From positions 1-64,000 of the forward strand of contig JAJDVT010000102.1 in NCBI GenBank assembly GCA_022826005.1: a stretch of DNA of 64,000 bases, read 5' to 3'. The notes beneath the pieces are model-generated. The model saw nothing but the letters and a program-made list of their open reading frames with translations, was not told the DNA's origin and ran no database searches. The stretch comes from Gemmatimonadota bacterium. GTDB lineage: Bacteria > Gemmatimonadota > Gemmatimonadetes > Longimicrobiales > Gaopeijiaceae. A program made the position numbers and the translations under genes. Shown piece after piece: positions 45,213 to 53,897 of the stretch (position 1 is the first letter of the stretch; every line of letters starts with the position of its first letter).

Positions 45213-46382
45213 ATGAACGGCCGTCGCCGCCCTCTCGTTCCTGCCGTCCCTGTGCTGCTCGCCCCCGCCGCGCTCTTCGGCGCGCATCACACTGCCCGCG
45301 CCCAGGAGGTCACCACCCTCACGGAAGACCTCTGCACAACCTGCTCGATCGAACTGACCCCCGACGCAGTGCTCGGCACCGACGGTGAATCGGTGATCGG
45401 GATCGCCCTGGACATCCAGCGCCTCTCCGATGGCCGTTTCGTGATGGCGTTCGACTACCCGGTGCCGTATGAATTCACCGTCTTCTCGGCGGACGGCCCG
45501 GAGTTCCGGCGCGTGGGCCGGGCGGGCGAGGGACCCGGCGAATACGCGCATGTATGGCTGGTGCGCGAGTACGGCGACGAGTTGCACGTCTTCGACAGAC
45601 GAAGAAGGCGCATGACCGTGCTGGACCGTGACTTCGAAGTAATCCGCACCATGTCGACAGGCTGCAGCACGACCTGCGACGGGCGGGACATGGTCGTACT
45701 CCCGGACGGGTCGCTCGCGATGGATTTCGCCGTTCCCAGGGGCGGCTATTCGCAGTACCGCACCATCGCGGAACTCAGAGCCGCGGACAGCTGGTTCGTC
45801 GTCCACATCCTGGGAGAGGACGGACGGATTCGGCACTCGATGGACGAGAGCCGGGGGATCGGCAGCGCGACTCCCTTCCGTCAACTCGAGATCGCACCCG
45901 ACGGGTCCCTGCTCTCGGCCCGTCAGCTGGAATACCGCGTCGACCGCTGGGACCCGGCGACGGGCGAGCTCCTGGATACGTTCGTGCGCGACGCCGACTG
46001 GTGGCCCGAAGACAACGAGCTGCGGATTGCCGGCCCCGACATGCCGCCCGTGTCGTCGGTGAGTGACATGCAGATCGACGAAACCGGGCGGATGTGGCTG
46101 TACATCAACCGGCCTGCACCCGACTGGCGCGACCACCTGGAGAGAACCGCGCCCAACCCGGAATGGCCGGCAGAGGGATACCGGTACGGGCTCGGTGCGT
46201 CGGAGTCGGTCATTGAAGTCGTGGACATCGAATCGGGGCGGGTTCTGGTGTCGCAGGTGGTGGACGTGGCCCCGGCGCCACGGACGCGACTCTTCGCCCC
46301 CGGATGGCTCGCCGTCTACGACGAGGAAGAGATCGTGCCGCTCTACCGGATGTACCGCGTACGTCTGGTGGGGTTGAATTGA
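45213..46382 (+). CDS. exported 6-bladed beta-propeller protein, tandem copy 2
   Basis: 389 residues, clearly paralogous to the genes on either side. Signal peptide (LLAPAALFGAHHTARAQEV), then EDLCTTCSIELTPDAVLGTD, FSADGPEFRRVGRAGEGPGEYAHV, and a C-terminal EEEIVPLYRMYRVRLVG. The second Cys cluster here is GCSTTCDGRD near residue 152. It lies 57 bases after copy 1, so these genes are probably one operon. Function unknown. Confidence 0.85.
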   Translation: MNGRRRPLVPAVPVLLAPAALFGAHHTARAQEVTTLTEDLCTTCSIELTPDAVLGTDGESVIGIALDIQRLSDGRFVMAFDYPVPYEFTVFSADGPEFRRVGRAGEGPGEYAHVWLVREYGDELHVFDRRRRRMTVLDRDFEVIRTMSTGCSTTCDGRDMVVLPDGSLAMDFAVPRGGYSQYRTIAELRAADSWFVVHILGEDGRIRHSMDESRGIGSATPFRQLEIAPDGSLLSARQLEYRVDRWDPATGELLDTFVRDADWWPEDNELRIAGPDMPPVSSVSDMQIDETGRMWLYINRPAPDWRDHLERTAPNPEWPAEGYRYGLGASESVIEVVDIESGRVLVSQVVDVAPAPRTRLFAPGWLAVYDEEEIVPLYRMYRVRLVGLN

Positions 46383-46423
46383 ACCGCTGGCACGAACCAC
46401 AGACCGCCGGAATCGGAGAAACC

Positions 46424-47590
46424 ATGAAAGAACCACACGTCGCCCGTGCTCTCGCGGCAATGGCCTTCCTCGCCGCCCACGCCCTCCTGCCAGCACCCGG
46501 TGCCGCCCGTGCCCAGGAATTCGCCACCCTCGTGGAAGACCTCTGCGGGACGTGTGCAATCGAGATCACACCCGATGTCGTGCTGGGCACCGACGGCGAA
46601 TCCGTGATCGGGTATACGCGGGACTTCCATCGGCTCGCCGATGGCCGCTTCGTGATGACCTTCGACTACACGCCGGGCGAGTTTACCGTCTTCGCGGCCG
46701 ACGGCTCGTCGTTCCGCCGGATCGGGCGGCAGGGAGAGGGGCCGGGCGAGTACCAGCGCGCATACCGGGTGAGGGATCACGGCAGCCGATTCTACGTTTT
46801 CGACCAGGTCAGGCGAATGACGGTGCTCGACGCCGACTTCACCGTCGTTCGCACGGCAAGGGTGCCGTGCCTGGAGTGCACCGGCCTGGACATGGAGATC
46901 CTGCGGGACGGATCGGTCGTGTTGAATTCCCTGGATGCCCGGAAGGGGGAGCCATGGATGACCGCCCGGGACTGGTTCGCCATCCAGGTCGTGGGCCAGG
47001 ACGGCGAGTTCCTTCAACAACTCGACGAAGTGACCGTTGTGGATCTTGCCCCGGTCGAGGAGTTCCGGCGTCACCTCGAGGTCGCGCCGGACGGTTCCGT
47101 CCTGTCGGCCCACCAGAGGAGATACCGAATCGATCGCTGGGATCCGGAAACCGGGGAGCTGCTCTCCTCTCATGCCCGCGCCGTCGACTGGTTCCCCGCT
47201 CCGCACCCGGACCCGATGCGCGGCCCGCCCGACCATCCTCCCCAGCCCGCCGTGACGGGGATGCAGCTGGACGCGGAAGGCAGGCTCTGGCTCAGCCTCG
47301 CCCGGCCGGCAGCCGATTGGCGGGACCGGCTGGAGCGGCCCGGGCGCGCCGCGAATCCGGAGGGCGGCGGCGGCTGGCGATACGGCCCCGGCTCGTGGCA
47401 GGACGTCATCGAGGTGCTAGACCTCGAATCGGGGCGCGTGCTCTTCTCCGAGGTCGTGGAGGTGCAGGAGGTGCGGGACGCAACGTTGCGCCTCATCGCC
47501 CCCGGTTGGCTTGCCCGCCTGGACGAGGAAGAGATCGTGCCGATTTACCGGATGTACCGCATTCGGCTGGTGGGGTACGAGAAACACTGA
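46424..47590 (+). CDS. exported 6-bladed beta-propeller protein, tandem copy 3
   Basis: 388 residues from ATG 46424. Signal peptide cleaved near GAARAQEF, then EDLCGTCAIEITPDVVLGTD, FAADGSSFRRIGRQGEGPGEYQRA, the second pair VPCLECTGLDMEI, and EEEIVPIYRMYRIRLVGYEK at the end. Each copy keeps two Cys pairs, which suggests conserved disulfides or a metal site. It lies 41 bases after copy 2. Downstream is a 25-base tandem repeat. Confidence 0.85.
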   Translation: MKEPHVARALAAMAFLAAHALLPAPGAARAQEFATLVEDLCGTCAIEITPDVVLGTDGESVIGYTRDFHRLADGRFVMTFDYTPGEFTVFAADGSSFRRIGRQGEGPGEYQRAYRVRDHGSRFYVFDQVRRMTVLDADFTVVRTARVPCLECTGLDMEILRDGSVVLNSLDARKGEPWMTARDWFAIQVVGQDGEFLQQLDEVTVVDLAPVEEFRRHLEVAPDGSVLSAHQRRYRIDRWDPETGELLSSHARAVDWFPAPHPDPMRGPPDHPPQPAVTGMQLDAEGRLWLSLARPAADWRDRLERPGRAANPEGGGGWRYGPGSWQDVIEVLDLESGRVLFSEVVEVQEVRDATLRLIAPGWLARLDEEEIVPIYRMYRIRLVGYEKH

Positions 47591-47595
47591 CCCGG

Positions 47596-47670
47596 CCGGC
47601 ACGTAGGTTGTCACTACAAACCGGCACGGAAGTTGCCACTGCAAGCCGGCACATGGTTGCCACTGCAAGG
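47596..47670. repeat. three direct 25-base repeats between propeller genes
   Basis: Three near-identical units each begin CCGGCACG/ACCGGCAC and end TGCCACTGCAAG: 47596-47620, 47621-47645 and 47646-47670. The last two are the most similar. The array lies five bases after the stop of copy 3 and ends ten bases before the next start. It contains no long palindrome and no spacers, so it is a small tandem repeat and not a CRISPR array. It may affect translation of the next gene or reflect replication slippage. Confidence 0.7.
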
Positions 47671-47679
47671 ACCCCCGCA

Positions 47680-48927
47680 ATGAAGCCACTCGTTTCCCGG
47701 ACCATTGTTCCCTTGACCATCGCGGCCGTGGGCAGCGTCGCCTGTGCCGATTCGGGCGATCCCGCACCGGCGCCGCCCGAGGGGCCGGCCCCCGACTTCG
47801 AGACTCCGGACACCACCGGGGTCCCCATCATCGAAAACGCCCGTCCGCCCGCCGATTCGAGACTCGATTGGCGGATCGGCGAAAGACCCGCCCTGTCGAT
47901 TGGAGAGGTCGACGGGCCGGACCCGTATCTGCTGGACCTTTCCGATATTCTCCGAATGCCCGACGGGAGGATCATCGTGGCGGACCGGGCTTCCGGTGAG
48001 TTGCGGGCCTTCGACACGCTGGGGGTCCACCTCGCCACCTGGGGAGGCTCGGGCGAAGGACCCGGGGAGTTCATAAACCTCATAAGTGTCGACCCCTGGC
48101 CTGGGGATTCGCTCGTTGCGCGCTGGTCGCAGGGGAATCGCCTGACCGTCTTCGACTCGCAGGGCGGCTACGGGCGCGTTTTCGGCATGCAGGACCGGGT
48201 CCGCATCTCTGTCGAAACGGTGCTGCCGGGCGGTCTTGTCGTCGGTTCACGATTGGACCCCACCGCGAGTTCCCAGCCAGGGCTCTCGCGCTCACGGAGC
48301 ATCTACGAGATCAGGGGCCCCGATGGGGAACCGGGCCCAACCCTCGGGTCGTTCCCGGGGAGCGAGTGGTATTCGCCTCCCGTCGAGGACGGGGTCATGG
48401 TCATCGGGATCCCGTTTTCCCGCGGCGACGTCGTCGTCCCATGGGGAGACGATGTCATCGTCGGTTCCGACGACACCTACGAATTCCGCGTCTACTCGAC
48501 CGACGGGACGCTGAAGCGCATCGTGCGCCGGGAACACGATCTCATCCCCACGACGCCGGCGCACCTGGACGCGCTGATCGAGCGGCGGGTGGCGGGATCG
48601 CCAGAGACGGAACGGGCGGCGAGAAGGCGTGAGGAGCGGGAACGGTATGAGAACGTGCGCCTCCCGGAGACCCACCCCGCGTTCAGCAGAGTCCGGGCCG
48701 ACGAGCTGAACCACCTCTGGGTTCAGGAGTACACGCTGCCGGGGGAAGGCGGGCCCAATCCGGTGTGGACGGTCTTCGACCCCGACGGACACGTCCTGGG
48801 CTACGTGGAGACGCCCGCGGGGCTGCGCATCTTCCAGATCGGGGAGGACCACATCCTCGGCTACGCAACCGACGAACTGGGTGTGGAATACGTACAGGTG
48901 TGGTCGTTGAGCCGGTCGGGCGGCTAG
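47680..48927 (+). CDS. beta-propeller lipoprotein (6-bladed type)
   Basis: 415 residues from ATG 47680 with AAGGA upstream. The signal ends in a lipobox (VGSVAC). This is a more distant member of the propeller group: LSDILRMPDGRIIVADRASGELRAFDTLGVHLATWGGSGEGPGEF is the first blade, with later blades FDSQGGYGRVFGM and NHLWVQEYTLPGEGG. It lacks the CTTC motif of copies 1-3. A Glu/Arg-rich helix (ETERAARRREERERY) lies near residue 310. Function unknown, probably outer-leaflet or periplasmic. Confidence 0.85.
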   Translation: MKPLVSRTIVPLTIAAVGSVACADSGDPAPAPPEGPAPDFETPDTTGVPIIENARPPADSRLDWRIGERPALSIGEVDGPDPYLLDLSDILRMPDGRIIVADRASGELRAFDTLGVHLATWGGSGEGPGEFINLISVDPWPGDSLVARWSQGNRLTVFDSQGGYGRVFGMQDRVRISVETVLPGGLVVGSRLDPTASSQPGLSRSRSIYEIRGPDGEPGPTLGSFPGSEWYSPPVEDGVMVIGIPFSRGDVVVPWGDDVIVGSDDTYEFRVYSTDGTLKRIVRREHDLIPTTPAHLDALIERRVAGSPETERAARRREERERYENVRLPETHPAFSRVRADELNHLWVQEYTLPGEGGPNPVWTVFDPDGHVLGYVETPAGLRIFQIGEDHILGYATDELGVEYVQVWSLSRSGG

Positions 48928-49071
48928 CGGCGGCGACGGCCTTGCCCACGGGGCTGCTCGGACCGGGCTGCTCGCCCGCTCCTTGACTACACGCTCCCCG
49001 CGGCGCACCATGCCAGTCCGGGCGTTCCCGGCCGGGGGCGCGACCAGGGTCCGAAGCCGCGAGGAGCCGTC

Positions 49072-50211
49072 ATGAGCAAGCGCATCGTTTCCCGAATCTC
49101 GACGCCGGCGTTGCTGGCCTGCCTGCTGTGGGCCGCGGGCTGCGCACCCGAAGGCGCGCAGGAGTCCGCCGAAGTCGACGCCACCCCCATCGAGCCCAGC
49201 CCCATCGAGGATCCGGCGCTGGACCTCCCGAACCCGAACCCGACCGTCATGGCCGACTGGGCCGACCTCCCCGACGGGCGCGAATGGGGATCGACCGCGG
49301 GCGTCGACATCGACCCGACCGACGGGCACATCTGGGCATACGACCGCTGCGGCGGCGTGGGACTGGCGGGCGGATGCGCCGAGAACCTGGTCGACCCGAT
49401 CTTCAAGTTCCACCGCGAGACCGGCGAGATCCTGGCCAGCTTCGGCGCGGGACTGTTCGTCCTTCCCCACGGGATCCACGTGGACGCGGACGGCAACGTC
49501 TGGGTCACCGATTCGCAGGGGACGGAGGACAAGGGACACCAGGTCATCAAGTTCTCCCCGGAGGGCGAGGTGCTGATGGCGCTGGGGCAGCCGGGGGTGC
49601 GGGGCACCGAACCCGGGCTGTTGAACGAACCGTGCGACGTGATCACCGCGCCGAACGGCGACATCTTCGTCTCCGACGGGCACAGCGGCCAGAACGCAAG
49701 GATCCCGGAGGGCTCCACGGGACGCATCATCAAGTTCTCGCCCGCGGGCGAGTACATCATGGAGTGGGGGGTCATCGGCGACGGGCCCGGCGAGTTCCGC
49801 ACGCCACACGGGATCGCCTTCGATTCGCAGGGCCGCCTCTTCGTCGCCGACCGCGGCAACCACCGCATCCAGATCTTCGACCAGGACGGCAACCACCTGG
49901 ACTCGTACCACGCGTTCAGCCGCATCAGCGGCCTCTTCATCGACCGCGACGACAACCTCTACGCGATCGACTCCGAGTCGAACCCGAACAACCACGAAGG
50001 CTGGGTGACGGGAATCCGCATCGGGCACGTGTCGGAGGACCGGGTGACCGCGTTCATTCCGCCGCACGCCCTGTCCGCGGACTGGCCGCAGGGGTTCGCG
50101 GGCGAGGGCGTCGCGGTGGACTGGGACGGCAACGTCTACGCCGCGGAAGGGCCGATCTCGCTGCGGGCCGCGGGCGGTGGGCTGACGAAGTACGTGCGGT
50201 CGGGGAACTGA
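49072..50211 (+). CDS. NHL-repeat lipoprotein, peptidyl-alpha-hydroxyglycine lyase-like
   Basis: 379 residues with a lipobox (LLWAAGC). The NHL/6-bladed propeller is similar to peptidyl-alpha-hydroxyglycine alpha-amidating lyase (PAL). It has GSTAGVDIDPTDGHIWAYDRC, FVLPHGIHVDADGNVWVTDSQG, DVITAPNGDIFVSDGHSG, FRTPHGIAFDSQGRLFVADRGNHRIQIFD and EGVAVDWDGNVYAAEG. His and Asp residues at these blade starts are those that bind metal in PAL, but bacterial members have no proven substrate. It follows a 144-base gap after the upstream propeller gene. Confidence 0.85.
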   Translation: MSKRIVSRISTPALLACLLWAAGCAPEGAQESAEVDATPIEPSPIEDPALDLPNPNPTVMADWADLPDGREWGSTAGVDIDPTDGHIWAYDRCGGVGLAGGCAENLVDPIFKFHRETGEILASFGAGLFVLPHGIHVDADGNVWVTDSQGTEDKGHQVIKFSPEGEVLMALGQPGVRGTEPGLLNEPCDVITAPNGDIFVSDGHSGQNARIPEGSTGRIIKFSPAGEYIMEWGVIGDGPGEFRTPHGIAFDSQGRLFVADRGNHRIQIFDQDGNHLDSYHAFSRISGLFIDRDDNLYAIDSESNPNNHEGWVTGIRIGHVSEDRVTAFIPPHALSADWPQGFAGEGVAVDWDGNVYAAEGPISLRAAGGGLTKYVRSGN

Positions 50212-50276
50212 GCCTGGAAGAATCCCCCACTTCCGGACCCGGAGCCGGATTTCCTGACCATGCCGTGGCAGCGGCT

Positions 50277-50708
50277 TCAGCCCCTTGGCAGGACCTCCGC
50301 GCCGGTCAGACCCAGGTGATGGTCGGTAGACCAGACGGTGTCGATCCCCAGCTGCTCGATGAACACCAGACTTGAGGCGTCCTCGCCGTGACGGTGGAGG
50401 AACCACGAGTAGGCTTCGGACCAGACCGGGAGCGATGTGTGCCAGTGGGGACGGACGCCGCTGAACAGCATGCGGGCCCGCGGATGGTGCCGGTCGCGCC
50501 TGCTCAGCGCAGCGACGGTGCAGCTGTCGTCCGGGCGGCCCTCCACGACGCCAATATACGCCATCCACGGCTTGTTGCCGGGGACCCGTGCGAGAGCGAT
50601 GGCCAGGCTGCGGCGGCATAGCTCCGCGAAGGAGATTCCCTGTTGCCGGGCGAGCGCCCGGGCCCGCTCGTAGAGGTCGGGATCCAGAGAGACCTGTGTG
50701 CGAATCAT
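50277..50708 (-). CDS. ribbon-helix-helix antitoxin fused to a truncated PIN-domain toxin (remnant)
   Basis: 143 residues from ATG 50708. The N-terminus is a ribbon-helix-helix DNA-binding domain (MIRTQVSLDPDLYERARALARQQGISFAELCRRSLAIAL), followed by the usual antitoxin tail PWMAYIGVVEGRPDDSCTV. Without a break it continues into PIN-domain text: DRHHPRARMLFSG..., SEAYSWFLHRHGEDA, then directly FIEQLGIDTVWSTDHHLGLTGAEVLP, the normal C-terminus. Missing are the first PIN strand with its Asp and the central section. So a separate antitoxin-toxin pair seems to have collapsed into one frame by in-frame deletion. RNase activity is unlikely; DNA binding may persist. Confidence 0.7.
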   Translation of the reverse strand: MIRTQVSLDPDLYERARALARQQGISFAELCRRSLAIALARVPGNKPWMAYIGVVEGRPDDSCTVAALSRRDRHHPRARMLFSGVRPHWHTSLPVWSEAYSWFLHRHGEDASSLVFIEQLGIDTVWSTDHHLGLTGAEVLPRG

Positions 50709-50742
50709 GGTGTTATCACCTCCCGGTGTCATGATAACACCA
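50708..50742 (-). promoter_or_regulatory. 11-bp palindrome overlapping the Shine-Dalgarno and start of the RHH-PIN gene
   Basis: The arms TGGTGTTATCA (50708-50718) and TGATAACACCA (50732-50742) are fully complementary and separated by 13 bases. On the minus strand the element contains GGGAGGTGATAAC directly before the ATG, and the end of the upstream propeller gene runs into it. RHH regulators bind such palindromes, so autoregulation is likely. As RNA it can fold and sequester the ribosome site. A near-identical copy lies at 51937-51965. Confidence 0.6.
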
Positions 50743-51937
50743 AGAGGTACCGAACCACGCTTGTGAGACCGAGCTGGTCCCATTCCGTTACCCACAGGTG
50801 CGTCCTGCTGGCCTGCCGTATCTTCGATCGCACCGGCAGAAGCAGGGAGCCGATCGGGTCTCCCGCCTCGTTCAGCACATGCACGGGCGTTCCACTGTCC
50901 GTGCGGCGCAGCTCCACCCAGATCGTCCCGTCGAGTCCGAGCGTGACGTCGGTCGGGGGGTACACGACGGGCACGCGTTCGCGGGCCAGGGCTCTGAAGC
51001 GGCGGGCAAGATGGTTTTCGGGCACCATGTCTGCGAGGCCGCGTTCGATTGCCGAATCGGGGATCGGCTCCCCGGGGTACGCATAGGACCGTGAAAACAC
51101 CGTGTCGTCGGCCGGGCGGACCAGCGTCAGGTTGTAGGTCGGTTCGAGCGTCGATTGATCAGCCGTCATGAACAGGAATCGGCTTCCATCCCCTGCGAAT
51201 TCAACTCGCGCCCGGAAAGTGAAGGGAACCGGGTTGCCCAGGCCGCCCACGACGACCATACGGTGTTCATCGTACGGCGGCGTGGCGACCACGGTCGGTT
51301 CCCCATCACGCGACACCCGCACAAACGCGTTCGCCCCCCAGTCGCTCCTTCCGCCGGTTGCAATCCTCAGGCGGGCCTCCCCGATCTTCGCACCCTGGGC
51401 ATCCACGGCCAGGGGGACGAAGAAGATAATGGTGCTGTCCACTCCCAAAGCACGGGAGTCCCGGCCGAAGAACCGGCCAGCCTCCGTGCGCACCGGAGTC
51501 CCATCCGCAAGCAGGTACGTTCCGCGGATCAGCTCCACATCCCATACGACCATCGTGTCCGCAGCCCAGAAGACGGGACCCACGCTTCGGAATTCTCCAG
51601 GTCCCTCTCCGCTTCTCCCGAGCATCGTCCCCAACGTCCCATCCGGATCGTAGATGCGCACCCGGTGGTCCTGCGGCTCCGGCACGACGATGTGGCCCTC
51701 CGGTCCGACGTAGACCCACCCGATCGCGGAAAAGTCCTCGGCGTTCGCGTCGAGCCGCAGATCCTCAACGAGTCTCCATTCTGCATCTGCCGAATCCCCC
51801 TCCGCATCCGCCGGTTGGGGGGGATGGTCTCCTGCGCCCGTGCAGGCCAGGAAGATGGTCGCGCCCGCGATCAGGACCGCGGGAAGGATGGGTCGAGTGT
51901 AGGTTTTCTGCCGCGGTTTGCGAATGAACCGGTACAT
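50729..51937 (-). CDS. beta-propeller lipoprotein (6-bladed type), in operon with RHH-PIN remnant
   Basis: 402 residues from ATG 51937, set by GGAGGTGATAAC three bases upstream. The signal ends in a lipobox (TIFLAC). Propeller: LRLDANAEDFSAIGWVYVGPEGHIVVPEPQDHRVRIYDPDG, LGRSGEGPGEFRSVGPV, and later FLFMTADQSTLEP and VTLGLDGTIWVEL. It is flanked on both sides by the same 31-base palindromic element, and the RHH-PIN remnant follows in the same direction. So it may have been inserted into a former toxin-antitoxin locus. Function unknown. Confidence 0.85.
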   Translation of the reverse strand: MYRFIRKPRQKTYTRPILPAVLIAGATIFLACTGAGDHPPQPADAEGDSADAEWRLVEDLRLDANAEDFSAIGWVYVGPEGHIVVPEPQDHRVRIYDPDGTLGTMLGRSGEGPGEFRSVGPVFWAADTMVVWDVELIRGTYLLADGTPVRTEAGRFFGRDSRALGVDSTIIFFVPLAVDAQGAKIGEARLRIATGGRSDWGANAFVRVSRDGEPTVVATPPYDEHRMVVVGGLGNPVPFTFRARVEFAGDGSRFLFMTADQSTLEPTYNLTLVRPADDTVFSRSYAYPGEPIPDSAIERGLADMVPENHLARRFRALARERVPVVYPPTDVTLGLDGTIWVELRRTDSGTPVHVLNEAGDPIGSLLLPVRSKIRQASRTHLWVTEWDQLGLTSVVRYLLVLS

Positions 51938-51965
51938 GTTATCACCTCCGGTGATCATGATAACA
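51937..51965 (-). promoter_or_regulatory. second copy of the palindromic Shine-Dalgarno element
   Basis: The arms TGTTATCA (51937-51944) and TGATAACA (51958-51965) flank 13 bases. Inside, ATCACC-TCC-GGTGAT (51941-51955) is an alternative perfect 6-bp hairpin that would hide the GGAGG of the propeller gene. Read on the minus strand, GGTGTTATCATGA followed by CACCGG and AGGTGATAACA matches the copy at 50708-50742 apart from two single-base gaps. Same orientation, same position relative to a start codon. Confidence 0.6.
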
Positions 51966-52147
51966 CCGCATGGGCCTACCCGATGGGGCCAGCCCCCCTG
52001 GGGGGCATGCCAATGCGACGGGCCCAATGCGCGGCGGCGTTGCTTGCGCCGGCCCAGCCTCGAGCGTTGCCCTTCGCTGGCCTGCCCCAAGGCGGCGCGG
52101 TACAATTGCCACTCCCCACCTTAGGTCCTCCAACCATCGGCCAGGCC

Positions 52148-53881
52148 ATGTTCGACCATCGTCGCCTCCTGCTCGCCGGCGCCCTCATCGCCCTCGCGCT
52201 CTCCGTCCCCGGCACCCCCCTCTCCGCCCAGGACACCCGTCACTTCGACCTCATCGTGCGCGGCGGACGGGTCCTCGACGGCACCGGCAACCCCTGGTTC
52301 CGCGCCGACATCGGCGTCGTGGACGGGCGCATCGTCGCGCTCGGCGACCTTGCCGGGGCCACCGCCGACCGCGAGATCGACGCGACCGGCCGTTACGTGT
52401 CGCCCGGGTTCATCGACATCCACTCCCACGCCGACAACAGCGACTCGGAAGGCGGGGGCCGGTCGATCCGCAACGACTCCACCCACCGCAAAACGGCGCC
52501 CAACGTAGTGTCGCAGGGGGTGACGACGATCGTGGTGAACCAGGATGGGCGCTCGCCGTGGCCGATTGCCAACCAGCGGGCAACGCTGGAGCGGCAGGGC
52601 GTGGGGCCCAACGTGATGATGATGGTCGGCCACGGGACCGTGCGGCGAATGGTCCTGCAGGACGACTTCCAGCGGCCCGCGACCCCGGCGGAGACCCGGC
52701 AGATGGCGGCGCTGGTGCGGCAGGGGCTGGAGGAGGGCGCGGTGGGGCTGACGGCGGGACTGGAATACGCGCCCGGGCGGTGGAGCACGACCGACGAACT
52801 TGTGGAATTGGCGGCGGAGCTTGCGCCGTACGACGGCGTGTACATCTCGCACGAGCGGGCCGAGGGGCCGGACCCGATGTGGTACCTGCCCAGCCAGCAC
52901 GAAGGACGGCCGCCGACGCTGCAGGACGCGGTGATGGAGACGATCGAGATCGGGCGGCAGACCGGGGTGCGGGTCGTCGCGACCCACATCAAGGCGAAGG
53001 GGATTTCGTACTGGGGGTCGAGCGCGTCGGCGGTCCAGCTCATCCAGCGGGCACGGGACGAGGGCGTGCGGGTGTGGGCCGACCAGTACCCCTATGCCAC
53101 CAGCGGGAGTGACGGCAACACGGTGCTGGTGCCGCGCTGGGCGCTCGCCGACCCGGAGGCGCGGAATCCGCGTGAGGCCCGGCCGCCCGCCGACATGCTG
53201 GAGATGCGGCTGCAGGACCCGGAGACGGCTGCGCGGATCCGCATGGACATCTGGCACGAGATCGGGCGCCGCGGCGGGCCCGAACGGGTCGTGATCTTCG
53301 ACTATCCGGACCCGGACTACGTGGAAATGAACCTCCGCGACGTGGCGGCGATGCGGGACGAGCATCCGGTGCAAACGGCGATCGCGCTGCAGCTCGAGGG
53401 TTACCGCGACCGTCCGGGCGGCGGGCGCTTCCGCGGATTCTCGATGTCGGAGGCCGACGTGGAGAACTACGCCGCCCAGCCCTGGGTCGCGACCGCGTCC
53501 GACGGCGGGATCGCGTGGCCCGGCGACGGTCCCGTCCATCCCCGCTTCTACGGCACCTTCCCACGCAAGATCCGCCACTACGCGCTGACCGCCGGGGCGC
53601 TCTCGGTCGAGTCGGCGATCCGGGCGCAGACCTCGCTCCCGGCCCGCATCATGGGCCTCGCCGACCGGGGCGAGATCCGCGAAGGCTACTGGGCCGACCT
53701 GGTCGTCTTCGACCTGGAGACGATCGCCGACCGGGCGACCTTCGTGGAGCCGCACCAGCACTCGGAAGGGATCGACCATGTGCTGGTGAACGGGGAGTCC
53801 GTGGTGCGGGACGGGGTGATCGTGATGGCGGTGCCGGGGAAGGTGCTGGTGTCGAGGCGGGGGGGACGGCCGGCGGCTTGA
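52148..53881 (+). CDS. exported D-aminoacylase / N-acyl-D-amino-acid deacylase family amidohydrolase
   Basis: 577 residues from ATG 52148. Signal peptide (LLLAGALIALALSVPGTPLSAQD). Amidohydrolase signatures: FDLIVRGGRVLDGTGNPWFRADIGVVDGRIVALG, then the metal motif FIDIHSHADNSD. A D-aminoacylase-like middle follows (VGLTAGLEYAPGRWSTTDELVELA; VRVVATHIKAKGISYWG with its metal His). ATASDGGIAWPGDGPVHPRFYGTFPRKI holds the catalytic Asp. C-terminal GEIREGYWADLVVFDLETI. Expected role: periplasmic hydrolysis of N-acyl-D-amino acids or related dipeptides, perhaps in cell-wall or detrital peptide scavenging. Confidence 0.9.
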   Translation: MFDHRRLLLAGALIALALSVPGTPLSAQDTRHFDLIVRGGRVLDGTGNPWFRADIGVVDGRIVALGDLAGATADREIDATGRYVSPGFIDIHSHADNSDSEGGGRSIRNDSTHRKTAPNVVSQGVTTIVVNQDGRSPWPIANQRATLERQGVGPNVMMMVGHGTVRRMVLQDDFQRPATPAETRQMAALVRQGLEEGAVGLTAGLEYAPGRWSTTDELVELAAELAPYDGVYISHERAEGPDPMWYLPSQHEGRPPTLQDAVMETIEIGRQTGVRVVATHIKAKGISYWGSSASAVQLIQRARDEGVRVWADQYPYATSGSDGNTVLVPRWALADPEARNPREARPPADMLEMRLQDPETAARIRMDIWHEIGRRGGPERVVIFDYPDPDYVEMNLRDVAAMRDEHPVQTAIALQLEGYRDRPGGGRFRGFSMSEADVENYAAQPWVATASDGGIAWPGDGPVHPRFYGTFPRKIRHYALTAGALSVESAIRAQTSLPARIMGLADRGEIREGYWADLVVFDLETIADRATFVEPHQHSEGIDHVLVNGESVVRDGVIVMAVPGKVLVSRRGGRPAA

Positions 53882-53897
53882 GGGGGGGTGGTCCGCC

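Noticed and set aside
47596-47670. Possible CRISPR array
   Set aside because: Units are adjacent with no spacers, and there are no cas genes in the window.
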